64,000 nt of DNA from JAOPZW01 sp963789015 (GTDB lineage: Bacteria; Actinomycetota; Thermoleophilia; Solirubrobacterales; Solirubrobacteraceae): assembly GCA_963789015.1 (NCBI GenBank), contig CAWBIU010000001.1, positions 1,054,001-1,118,000 on the forward strand. Reading direction: 5' to 3'. The position numbers were made by a program, and so were the translations under genes. Under the pieces are notes generated by a model. It ran no database searches. It was not told the origin of the DNA and saw only the letters and a list, made by a program, of their open reading frames with translations. How positions within the stretch are numbered: position 1 is the stretch's first letter; every line of letters starts with the position of its first letter. Shown piece after piece: positions 54,140 to 61,237 of the stretch.

Positions 54140-54739
54140 GTGACGGAGCGTCCGATCTCCATCGTGCCCGCCAACGCGGCGAGCTGCGAGGAGCTGCGCA
54201 CGATCTTCGGCCACCGCGGCCCAGCGTCGAGGTGCCAGTGCCAGCGCTACAAGCTGCGGCCGCGGGAGGCGTTCGCGAGCTTCCCCGTCGAGGAACGGGC
54301 ACACCGCCTGCGGCAGCAGACCGACTGCGGCCACCCGGAGGCGGATCGCACGAGCGGCCTCGTCGCGTACCTCGACGATCAGCCCGTCGGCTGGTGCGCG
54401 GTCGAACCGCGTCCCGCCTTCGAGGGACTCGTTCGCAACGCCCGCGTCCCGTGGGAGGGCCGCGAGGAGGACAGGGCCGACGAGGGCGTCTGGGCGGTGA
54501 CCTGCCTGTTCACCCGGGCGGGCTTCCGCAGGCGCGGTGTCAGCCGCGCGCTCGCGCGCGCCGCGGTGGACTTCGCCCGCGAGCGTGGGGCCCGGGCCAT
54601 CGAGGGCTATCCGATGATCACGAAGGACGTCATCGCGGAGGAGCTCCACGTCGGAATGGAGGGCGTCTTCGCGCGGGCCGGCTTCGCCGAGGTGAGCCGT
54701 CCCACCCTGCGCCGGGTCGTCATGCGCATCGACTTCTGA
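54140..54739 (+). CDS. GNAT family N-acetyltransferase
   Basis: 199 residues from GTG 54140, 7 nt after TAGCGT (54127-54132). 'GLVAYLDDQPVGWCAVEPRP' and 'GVWAVTCLFTRAGFRRRGVS' with 'RRRGVSRALARAAVDFARER' give the acetyl-CoA pyrophosphate loop (R-R-x-G-x-S/A), then 'IEGYPMITKD' and 'GVFARAGFAEVSRP'. 'SRCQCQRYKL' near the N-terminus is a Cys motif seen in a subgroup that starts with 'CWCM.' type segments. Acceptor unknown. Confidence 0.88.
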   Translation: MTERPISIVPANAASCEELRTIFGHRGPASRCQCQRYKLRPREAFASFPVEERAHRLRQQTDCGHPEADRTSGLVAYLDDQPVGWCAVEPRPAFEGLVRNARVPWEGREEDRADEGVWAVTCLFTRAGFRRRGVSRALARAAVDFARERGARAIEGYPMITKDVIAEELHVGMEGVFARAGFAEVSRPTLRRVVMRIDF

Positions 54740-54756
54740 CGGGCGCCGGGCCCCGG

Positions 54757-56337
54757 CTACTCCGGCAGGCGGAAGCTCAGGTCGGCGTCGACGTCGGCGA
54801 TGTCCATCTGCGCCTTCTGCAGCTTGCCGGCGTAGTCCCAGTTCATCGACTGCCAGCGCGTGAACTGGTCGAGCACCCAGATGCCGGACTGGCGCGAGCC
54901 GTTGCCCGAGCGCCCGTTGCCGCCGAACGGCAGGTGCGCCTCGGCGCCGCTCGTCGAGTTGTTGACGCTGACCATGCCCGCGCTGATCTGCTCGCGGAAG
55001 CGGAAGGCATGCGTCGGGCTCGTGGTGTAGATCGCGCTGCTCAGCCCGTAGCCGTGGCCGTTGGCCAGCGCGATCGCCTCCTCCCAGTCGCGGAAGCGCG
55101 CCACGCCGGCGATCGGGCCGAAGGTCTCCGTGTTCGCGATCTCGTCGTCGGCGCGCACCCCGGCGACGATCGTCGGATGGCAGAACAGGCCGCGCTCGGG
55201 GTCCTCGCCGACGAAGCCGGCTCGCGGGTTGGCCGCGGTGATGCGCCCCGTGCCGGTCGAGCCGTGCAGCGCGTGGTGGTCGCGCACGAGGGCGAGCGCG
55301 TCCTCCTCGAAGCGCTTGAGGAAGCGCTCGCTGATCATCGGTCCGTAGAGGACGTCACGCGTGGGGTCGCCGACCGCCGCGTCCTCGACGGCGCGCGCGA
55401 AGCGGGCCAGGAACTCGTCGTGGACGCGCTCGTGGACGATCACGGTGCCCAGCGACGTGCAGCGCTGGCCGGCCGTGCCGAAGCCGCTGAACAGCGCGCC
55501 CTCGACCGCGAGGTCGAGGTCGGCGTCGTCCATGACGACGAGCGGGTTCTTGCCGCCGAGCTCGAGGCACGGCGACTGCAGGTGGCGCCCGCACAGCTCG
55601 CCGATCCGGGAGCCGACCGCGCTCGAGCCGGTGAAGCCGACCTTGTCGACGAGGCCGCGGTCGAGCGCCTGCTCGAGGCCGGAGAAGGTCTGCGGGCCGT
55701 CGGCGAGGACGAGGTTGAAGACGCCCTCGGGCACGCCGCCATGCAGGAACAGCTCGGCGAGCGCCTCGCCGATGGCCGGCGCGTACTCGGCGGGCTTCCA
55801 GACGACGGCGTTGCCGCACAGCAGCGCGGGCACGAGGTACCAGGACGGCACGGCGACCGGGAAGTTGCCGGCCGTGATGATCGCGCCGACGCCGACGGGA
55901 ACCCGGAAGGTGAAGAGCTGCTTGTCGGGCATCTCGCTCGGCACGGTCTGGCCGTACAGGCGGCGCCCCTCGCCGAGGAAGAAGTTGCAGGTGTCGACGA
56001 TCTCCTGGACCTCGCCCAGCGACTCGGGATAGGGCTTGCCGATCTCGCGCGTGACGAGGCGGGCGAGCGCCTCCGCGTTGTCCTCGACGAGGCGCCCGAT
56101 CTGCTGGATGGCGCGGCCGCGGATCGGCGCCGGCGTCGCCGCCCACGCCGGCTGTGCGGCGCGCGCCGCCTCGCACGCGGCGACGAACGTCGAGGCGTCG
56201 CCGAGGCGCACCTCGGCCACGGCCTCACCCAGGTCGGCGGGGTTGACCGACCGCGCGGTGCCGCCCGGGGCGTCCTCGACGGGGCGGCCGCCGACGATCG
56301 AGGAGATGGTGCGGGTGGAGGGCGCGGTCGTGGACAT
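54757..56337 (-). CDS. NAD(P)-dependent aldehyde dehydrogenase
   Basis: 526 residues from ATG 56337, 6 nt after TACCGT (56344-56349, reverse). Cofactor motif 'GAIITAGNFPVAVPSWYLVP' and 'VVWKPAEYAPAIGEAL', 'GFTGSSAVGSRIGELCGRHL', catalytic Glu in 'CLELGGKNPLVV', catalytic Cys293 in 'FGTAGQRCTSLG', and 'ETFGPIAGVARFRDWEEAI' are all present. It resembles amino-aldehyde/semialdehyde dehydrogenases. The divergent neighbour is a sarcosine-oxidase-like amine oxidase, so the two may oxidise an amine or imino acid and the aldehyde formed from it (for example pipecolate and alpha-aminoadipate semialdehyde); this is inference. Confidence 0.92.
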   Translation of the reverse strand: MSTTAPSTRTISSIVGGRPVEDAPGGTARSVNPADLGEAVAEVRLGDASTFVAACEAARAAQPAWAATPAPIRGRAIQQIGRLVEDNAEALARLVTREIGKPYPESLGEVQEIVDTCNFFLGEGRRLYGQTVPSEMPDKQLFTFRVPVGVGAIITAGNFPVAVPSWYLVPALLCGNAVVWKPAEYAPAIGEALAELFLHGGVPEGVFNLVLADGPQTFSGLEQALDRGLVDKVGFTGSSAVGSRIGELCGRHLQSPCLELGGKNPLVVMDDADLDLAVEGALFSGFGTAGQRCTSLGTVIVHERVHDEFLARFARAVEDAAVGDPTRDVLYGPMISERFLKRFEEDALALVRDHHALHGSTGTGRITAANPRAGFVGEDPERGLFCHPTIVAGVRADDEIANTETFGPIAGVARFRDWEEAIALANGHGYGLSSAIYTTSPTHAFRFREQISAGMVSVNNSTSGAEAHLPFGGNGRSGNGSRQSGIWVLDQFTRWQSMNWDYAGKLQKAQMDIADVDADLSFRLPE

Positions 56338-56380
56338 GGCGCCACGGTAGCGCCTCGGCCATGGGGTAACGTCGGCCGCC

Positions 56381-57493
56381 GTGGAGCGGTCGGTCGTGGT
56401 CGTCGGTGCGGGCGTGTTCGGGGCTGCGTTGGCACGTCACTGCGCGCTCGAGGGCTGGCGGGTGACGCTCGTCGAGGCGGTCGCGCCGGGGCACGCGCGC
56501 GCGGGTTCGGGAGACGAGTCGCGCCTGATCCGCTGCGGCCACGGCAAGGACGAGTGGCACGCGCGCTCGGCGCGCCGCGCGTGGGAGCTGTGGGCGCAGA
56601 TCGACCCGGCGCTGCGCGTCGACGCGGGGCTGCTCTGGCTCGCGCGCCGCGATGCCGGCTGGGAGGCCGACAGCGAGCGCACCCTGCGCGCCCTCGGGAT
56701 CCCGTGCGAGCGCGTCGATCCGGCCGAGTGGTTCCCGAGCTACGGCTGCACCGAGGCCGGCTGGGCGCTGTACGAGCCCGAGGCCGGCGTGCTGCGCGCG
56801 CGTCGGGCCGTGGAGGTGCTGGCGGAGCAGGCCGTCGATGCGGGCGCCGAGCTCGTGCTCGCCCGGGCGCGGCCCGACGGCGCCGCCGCGGTGCTCGACG
56901 ACGGCCGGCGCCTTGAGGCGGACCGCGTCGTGTGGGCGTGCGGCGCGTGGCTCGGCGAGCTGTTCGGCGACGTGCTGACGCTGCGCATCACCCAGCAGGA
57001 CGTCTTCTACTTCGGCGCCGGGGCGGCGTGGCGCACGCCCGGCGCGCCCGCCTGGGTGGACTACGACGCCGCCGCCTACGGGCACGGCGACCTCGACGGG
57101 CGCGGGGTGAAGGTGTGCTCGGACGTCGAGGGCCCGCCGTTCGACGCCGAGCGCGGCGAGCGCGTGGCGCGGCCCGAGCACGAGCGCCGCGCGCGCGAGC
57201 TGCTGGCGAGCCACTTTCCGGACCTGGCCCGGGCACCGCTCGTCGGCGCGCGCACGTGCCAGTACGAGCTGACGGCCGACACCCACTTCGTGATCGCGCC
57301 GCACCCCGAGCACGACGGACGCGTGTGGCTGCTCGGCGGCGGCTCCGGCCACGGCTTCAAGCACGGGCCGGCGCTGGCCGAGGTGGTCGAGCGCTGGATC
57401 GCCGGCGCCGAGGCGCCCGACCCCCGCTTCGCGCTCGGCGAGCGGACGTCGAGCGCGGCGCTGAGGACGGCGGGCGCCCGCGCCGGGGCCTGA
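56381..57493 (+). CDS. Sarcosine oxidase/N-methyltryptophan oxidase-like FAD enzyme (MSOX family)
   Basis: 370 residues from GTG 56381, 8 nt after TAACGT (56367-56372). FAD motif 'SVVVVGAGVFGAALARHCAL', then 'RAGSGDESRLIRCGHGKDEW' as in MSOX, 'LEADRVVWACGAWLGELFG', the covalent-flavin Cys293 in 'GARTCQYELTADTHFVIAPH' and 'WLLGGGSGHGFKHGPALAEV'. The family oxidises secondary amines such as sarcosine, pipecolate or N-methyl amino acids with O2. It shares a 43-bp promoter region with the divergent aldehyde dehydrogenase. Confidence 0.9.
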   Translation: MERSVVVVGAGVFGAALARHCALEGWRVTLVEAVAPGHARAGSGDESRLIRCGHGKDEWHARSARRAWELWAQIDPALRVDAGLLWLARRDAGWEADSERTLRALGIPCERVDPAEWFPSYGCTEAGWALYEPEAGVLRARRAVEVLAEQAVDAGAELVLARARPDGAAAVLDDGRRLEADRVVWACGAWLGELFGDVLTLRITQQDVFYFGAGAAWRTPGAPAWVDYDAAAYGHGDLDGRGVKVCSDVEGPPFDAERGERVARPEHERRARELLASHFPDLARAPLVGARTCQYELTADTHFVIAPHPEHDGRVWLLGGGSGHGFKHGPALAEVVERWIAGAEAPDPRFALGERTSSAALRTAGARAGA

Positions 57494-57516
57494 CCCCGGC
57501 GCGGGTTTGACGCCCG

Positions 57517-57855
57517 TTACTGCGCGGGGTGCGAGGCGGACGCGCGCTGCCAGAGCGCGCTCCAGGCGCCGAGGCGCGCGCGGGCGCGATCGCGCTGGCT
57601 GTGGCGGTCGCCGCGGAGACGGCGCGCGCGGACGTCGAGCAGGCCGACGAGCTCGCGCGAGGGGTAGAACGGGTCGGCCACGTAGCTGCGGTCGAGGATC
57701 CGCATCGCGGCGCGCGGCACGCCGTCGACCTCGGCGATGAGGACGTCGCCGCTCGGCAGCGGCCCCGCGTCGAGCTGCGCGAGCCGGCTCAGCGCGCCGT
57801 GGTCGTCCTCGTGGGCGGGGCGGATGGTGATGGAGGCGTTGGGCGTGGCGGTCAT
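57517..57855 (-). CDS. Short GNAT-like protein
   Basis: 112 residues from ATG 57855 with ribosome site GGGAG 8 nt upstream. 'NASITIRPAHEDDHGALSRL' is the first strand and helix of a GNAT fold and 'GDVLIAEVDGVPRAAMRILD' the next strands, but the acetyl-CoA loop and C-terminal half are absent; the rest is an Arg/Ala-rich helix ('LLDVRARRLRGDRHSQRDRA'). This is a common short actinobacterial form, probably regulatory or structural and not catalytic. Confidence 0.72.
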   Translation of the reverse strand: MTATPNASITIRPAHEDDHGALSRLAQLDAGPLPSGDVLIAEVDGVPRAAMRILDRSYVADPFYPSRELVGLLDVRARRLRGDRHSQRDRARARLGAWSALWQRASASHPAQ

Positions 57856-58023
57856 GTCGGGCTCCCTTTGCGGCGGTTGCACAGTTCATGGTGCCAGCGG
57901 GGAGCCATCAGCACAAACGATCATCTGTGCTTGCAGGCATCAGGTGCGCTTATGCGCACACGGGAGTTGCATCGCGCCAGGAAGCGGGCGTAGCGTCGGC
58001 CCACACGTCCACAGGAGGGCCGC

Positions 58024-58446
58024 ATGGCCGACAACCTCTCTCACCTCCGGGCCGCCGTCGACGCATGGAACGCCCACGACCTCGAGCGCTACGTCGCGTC
58101 GTACACGCCGGATGCTGCGTTGCACGGCTTTCCGCCGCCGATCACGGACCCCGCCTCGCTCGGCGAGTTCTTCGCCGGCATGTGGGCGGCGGTCCCGGAC
58201 GCGCACGTCGAGCTCGACGACGCCTTCGGCGACGGGGGCGACCAGGTCGCCTCACGCCTCACCATGACAGGCACGCAGTCGGGCATGCTCATGGGCGTCC
58301 CAGCCTCGAACCGCGCGTTCGAGTTCGGGGTGATGAGCATCTTCCGCTTCGACGACGAGGGCCGCATCGCCGAGCGCTGGAACGTCGCCGACTTCCTTAC
58401 GATGCTGCAGCAGATCGGCGCCGTGCCCGCTCCCGCGCCCGCCTGA
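58024..58446 (+). CDS. SnoaL-like ester cyclase family protein
   Basis: 140 residues from ATG 58024 with CAGGAGG upstream. 'HLRAAVDAWNAHDLERYVAS' and 'YTPDAALHGF' begin the NTF2-like cone, 'GEFFAGMWAAVPDAHVELDD' the next helix, and 'NRAFEFGVMSIFRFDDEGRI' with 'AERWNVADFLTMLQQIGAV' the C-terminal strands typical of the SnoaL/ester-cyclase group. Members catalyse polyketide ring closure or act on unknown ligands. TAGCGT at 57990-57995 could be its -10. A hairpin terminator follows. Confidence 0.85.
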   Translation: MADNLSHLRAAVDAWNAHDLERYVASYTPDAALHGFPPPITDPASLGEFFAGMWAAVPDAHVELDDAFGDGGDQVASRLTMTGTQSGMLMGVPASNRAFEFGVMSIFRFDDEGRIAERWNVADFLTMLQQIGAVPAPAPA

Positions 58447-58481
58447 CGGCCCAGCGGGGGGTGTTTGTCGCCAAGCGGGGG

Positions 58482-58509
58482 GCAGCCGCCGCCGGACGGC
58501 GGGGGCTGC
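58482..58509 (+). terminator. Terminator after the SnoaL-like gene
   Basis: GCAGCCGCCGCC and GGCGGGGGCTGC flank loop GGAC; 12-nt arms with one G-G mismatch. Two AGCGGGGGG runs precede it. Confidence 0.6.
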
Positions 58510-58530
58510 GCGTGGGCGTAGCTTCCTCGG

Positions 58531-59232
58531 GTGCTTGCGCGTGGCCGGCTGGTCGTGCTGCTCCTCGTCGTGGCCGCCGGATGCGGGGGCGATGGCGACG
58601 AGGGTGGCGGCGGCCTGACCACAACCGGTACCACCCCCGGGTCCGGCGCCGAGGTCGACGGCAGCCTGGGCGACGCGACCTACGCCGAGGAGGGCCAGGA
58701 AGAGGCGGTGATCGCCGGCCCGGCGCCGCTCGCCCCCAAAGCCGAGCAGGAGGGCAGGGGAGGGCTTCCTCGCTGCACCGACGACACGCTCCAGATCACG
58801 GCGGCGACGCGCGCCCGCGCGGAGGCGGCAACCATTTGCCTCGTCAACAAGGTGCGCCGGCGGTCCGGGCGGCGGTCGCTCAAGAAGAGCAGCGAGCTCT
58901 ACCAGGCGGCCCAGGCGCACGCCGACGACATGGTGCAGGACCAGTACTTCGCTCACGTGTCGAAGGCAGGCACGACGGTCACCGACCGCGTCAAGCCCAC
59001 GGGCTACCTGAGCGGCGGGACCTGGAAGATCGGGGAGAACCTGGCGTGGGGCAGCGGGCCGATGTCGACACCGACCGCGATCGTGCACTCGTGGCTCGAC
59101 TCCCCCGGCCACCGCCAGAACCTGATGCGGCGCAGCTACCGAGAGGCGGGGCTGGCCATTGCGGTCGGCGCGCCGCAGGCCACGCCGGTCGAGGCGGGGA
59201 CGTATGGCCACGTCTTCGGGGTCCGCCGCTAG
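58531..59232 (+). CDS. SCP/CAP-domain lipoprotein
   Basis: 233 residues from GTG 58531, 6 nt after TAGCTT (58519-58524). Lipobox 'VLLLVVAAGC' with Cys18 gives lipid anchoring. After a Gly/Thr/acidic linker the CAP domain has 'NKVRRRSGRRSLKKSSELYQ', 'AAQAHADDMVQDQYFAHVSK', 'GENLAWGSGPMSTPTAIVHS', 'WLDSPGHRQNLMRRSYREAG' and 'TYGHVFGVRR'. The HxxxxH-type residues of the CAP cavity are partly kept. Such proteins are secreted and bind lipids or sterols; exact role is unknown. Confidence 0.9.
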   Translation: MLARGRLVVLLLVVAAGCGGDGDEGGGGLTTTGTTPGSGAEVDGSLGDATYAEEGQEEAVIAGPAPLAPKAEQEGRGGLPRCTDDTLQITAATRARAEAATICLVNKVRRRSGRRSLKKSSELYQAAQAHADDMVQDQYFAHVSKAGTTVTDRVKPTGYLSGGTWKIGENLAWGSGPMSTPTAIVHSWLDSPGHRQNLMRRSYREAGLAIAVGAPQATPVEAGTYGHVFGVRR

Positions 59233-59271
59233 CAGCGCGATCGTCGGGTACCGCGACGTCCCGCCTTTCCC

Positions 59272-59480
59272 TCAGGTGGTGCCCGGCTCCCGCGCAGCTC
59301 GGCGGCGTTCGACGAGGATGACGAGCTGGAGGGCGAGGCCGACGGCGTCCTGAGGTCGGTATTCGGTGGTCGACGAGCACGGCGACCGAGGCGAGCACCG
59401 CGGTCATCAGCGCGACCACCGCTGCCGGAACGGCGCCAAGCGTGGCGACGAGAATGGCGATTGCCGATTCGGGCGATTTG
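59272..59480 (-). pseudogene. Remnant of a small two-helix membrane protein
   Basis: One frame gives 'AIAILVATLGAVPAAVVALM' then 'TAVLASVAVLVDH'; a frame offset by one base continues 'EYRPQDAVGLALQLVILVER' then 'RRAAREPGTT' and TGA at 59272-59274. Deleting one C near 59366 joins them. No usable start codon precedes the first helix. Together with an N-terminal loss, this looks like a decaying gene in an otherwise empty 318-bp gap. Confidence 0.35.
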
Positions 59481-59507
59481 CAGTTAAGTGGTCTGCTGCG
59501 GTAGTGT
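59478..59507 (+). promoter_or_regulatory. Promoter for the calcium-binding-repeat protein
   Basis: TTGCAG (59478-59483), 18-nt spacer, TAGTGT (59502-59507). The mRNA would have a leader of about 37 nt with ribosome site GGAAGGGA before GTG 59551. Confidence 0.55.
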
Positions 59508-59550
59508 TCGGCCGGCCGTCGGATTCCCATGGCCCATGGAAGGGATTGCC

Positions 59551-60387
59551 GTGCCCGCTCGCGCCGCCGTGATCGCTCTACTGACCGTCGTAGGGCTCGG
59601 CGCCTCACCGGCGGCTGCACAGAGCGACGTGTCGACCTCCGATGCCTCCGGCGGACCGGCGTCGACCGCGAGCGCGCGACGCGCCGTGGTCATCGGGACG
59701 TACGCGGTCCTGCCGACCGGGCGAGTACACGTGTCGCTCGCAAGCCACGCCGCCCGCGTGAAGCTGATCTACCGGAACAGCGACGGGAGGTCGCGCTCGA
59801 GGGTCGTCCGGATCCGCAACGGGAAGGCGGCGGCCACCCTCGCGAGCGGCTCGAGAAATCTCAAGGCGCGCGCGCTCGCCACGTCGCGGCTGCGCGCATC
59901 ACGCAGGGTCCGGTTGCATCGGAACCCCATGCTGCAGGACGTGGACGGGAACGGGATCCGCGAGTCCCACTACGACCTGGACACGGACGGCAGCTACGAG
60001 ACCGTCCTGTTCGACGACAACAGCAACGGCAGGTTCGAGATGGTGTTCTTCGACACGAGCGCCGGCTCCGCGCTGTTCAGGGACCAGAATGAGGACGGCT
60101 ACTTCGAACTGACGGCGCTGGACGCCGACCGGAACAGCCAGGTCGAGCGGCTCTTCTACGACGGTGACGGTGACGGGTACGCCGAGCTCGAGTGCCTCGA
60201 CTCCATCGGCCCCGACGGCCTCGCCGATACGTGGGTCGACACCCGCGTGACGTCGCGCAATGCGCAGGACCGCGCGGCCAACGACCTGATGGTCCAGAAC
60301 ATCGTCGCGCTCAACCAGCTGCGTCAGCTGGACCCCTGGTCCACGGGCTATATCCCGTACGACCCGGCTCCCTCGCTGCTGCGCTGA
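59551..60387 (+). CDS. Secreted protein with tandem DxDxNG calcium-binding-like repeats
   Basis: 278 residues from GTG 59551, chosen because GGAAGGGA ends 6 nt upstream (ATG 59536 lies inside that site). Signal peptide ('AAVIALLTVVGLGASPAAA'). A beta region ('RRAVVIGTYAVLPTGRVHVS') is followed by at least five EF-hand/dockerin-like loops: 'DVDGNGIRESHYDLDTDGSY', 'DDNSNGRFEMVFFD', 'DQNEDGYFELTALDADRNSQ', 'DGDGDGYAELE'. These acidic loops suggest Ca2+-dependent folding outside the cell. The C-terminal part ('QDRAANDLMVQNIVALNQLR') is unassigned. Confidence 0.7.
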   Translation: MPARAAVIALLTVVGLGASPAAAQSDVSTSDASGGPASTASARRAVVIGTYAVLPTGRVHVSLASHAARVKLIYRNSDGRSRSRVVRIRNGKAAATLASGSRNLKARALATSRLRASRRVRLHRNPMLQDVDGNGIRESHYDLDTDGSYETVLFDDNSNGRFEMVFFDTSAGSALFRDQNEDGYFELTALDADRNSQVERLFYDGDGDGYAELECLDSIGPDGLADTWVDTRVTSRNAQDRAANDLMVQNIVALNQLRQLDPWSTGYIPYDPAPSLLR

Positions 60388-60400
60388 CGGGCGCCCGTCA

Positions 60401-60450
60401 GCCCCCCGGTTGGATCGAACCAGCGACCTGCGGTTCGAAGTGGACCGCCG
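60401..60450 (-). pseudogene. Degenerate tRNA 3'-half
   Basis: The minus strand reads a T-arm-like GCTGG-TTCGAT-CCAAC (loop one nucleotide short, one C-A mismatch) after 'CAGGTC', and upstream CTTCGAA resembles an anticodon loop, while downstream CGGGGGGC resembles a 3' acceptor strand. No 5' half or matching acceptor is found. Probably a tRNA fragment left by recombination. Confidence 0.35.
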
Positions 60451-60562
60451 CTCCTCACGCCTGAAGGGAGCGGCGAGGGCACGCCTCCCGGCGCGGGAAG
60501 GGCCCGGGGTCGCGACGTTCAGGGTCCTGCGCTCCGTCGGACGGGCCCCTTACGCTCCCGCC

Positions 60563-61237
60563 GTGCGTCTCATCGTCGCCCGCTGCGAGGTCCGCTACTC
60601 CGGCCGCCTGCAGGCCGTGCTGCCGGAGGCCCTGCGGCTGCTCATGATCAAGTCCGACGGCTCGGTGATGGTCCACGCCGACACGGGCGGCTACAAGCCG
60701 CAGAACTGGATGACGCCGCCGACGGTCATCGAGGAGTCGGCCGACGCGATCGTCGTGCGCAAGCGCGCCGGGTCGACCGAGGACCGCCTCGACATCCGCA
60801 TCGCCGAGGTGATCTCCGACGTCACGCACGACATGGGCGAGGCCGCCGCGCTCGAGAAGGACGGCGTCGAGGCCGACCTCCAGGAAGCGCTCGCCGCGGC
60901 GCCGGAGTGCTGCGGCGAGGGCTTCCGGCTCGTGCGCCGCGAGTGGCCGACGGACATCGGCCCGGTCGACCTCATGTGCCGCGACGACGCCGACGGCTGG
61001 ATCGCCGTCGAGATCAAGCGCGTCGCGACGATCGACGCCGTCGAGCAGCTGACGCGCTACCTCGAGCGCATCCGGCTGGACCCGGCGATGGAGGGCTGCC
61101 GTGGCGCGCTCGCCGCCCAGGTCATCAAGCCCCAGGCGCGCGTGCTCGCGCAGGCGCGCGGGATCGCGTGCGTCGAGGTCGATCTCGCCGTGCTGCGCGG
61201 CGAGCGCGAGCCCGATCTCACCCTGTTCGCGGCGTAG
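60563..61237 (+). CDS. nucS: Mismatch-specific endonuclease NucS/EndoMS
   Basis: 224 residues from GTG 60563, 6 nt after TACGCT (60551-60556). The N-terminal DNA-binding part has 'EVRYSGRLQAVLPEALRLLM' and 'NWMTPPTVIEES'; the C-terminal PD-(D/E)xK nuclease core has 'EGFRLVRREWPTDIGPVDLM', 'GWIAVEIKRVATIDAVEQLT' (E-x-K) and 'RYLERIRLDP', as in archaeal and actinobacterial NucS. It cuts both strands at mismatches and replaces MutS/MutL repair, working with the sliding clamp. The 3' end overlaps the convergent MFS gene by 20 nt. Confidence 0.96.
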   Translation: MRLIVARCEVRYSGRLQAVLPEALRLLMIKSDGSVMVHADTGGYKPQNWMTPPTVIEESADAIVVRKRAGSTEDRLDIRIAEVISDVTHDMGEAAALEKDGVEADLQEALAAAPECCGEGFRLVRREWPTDIGPVDLMCRDDADGWIAVEIKRVATIDAVEQLTRYLERIRLDPAMEGCRGALAAQVIKPQARVLAQARGIACVEVDLAVLRGEREPDLTLFAA

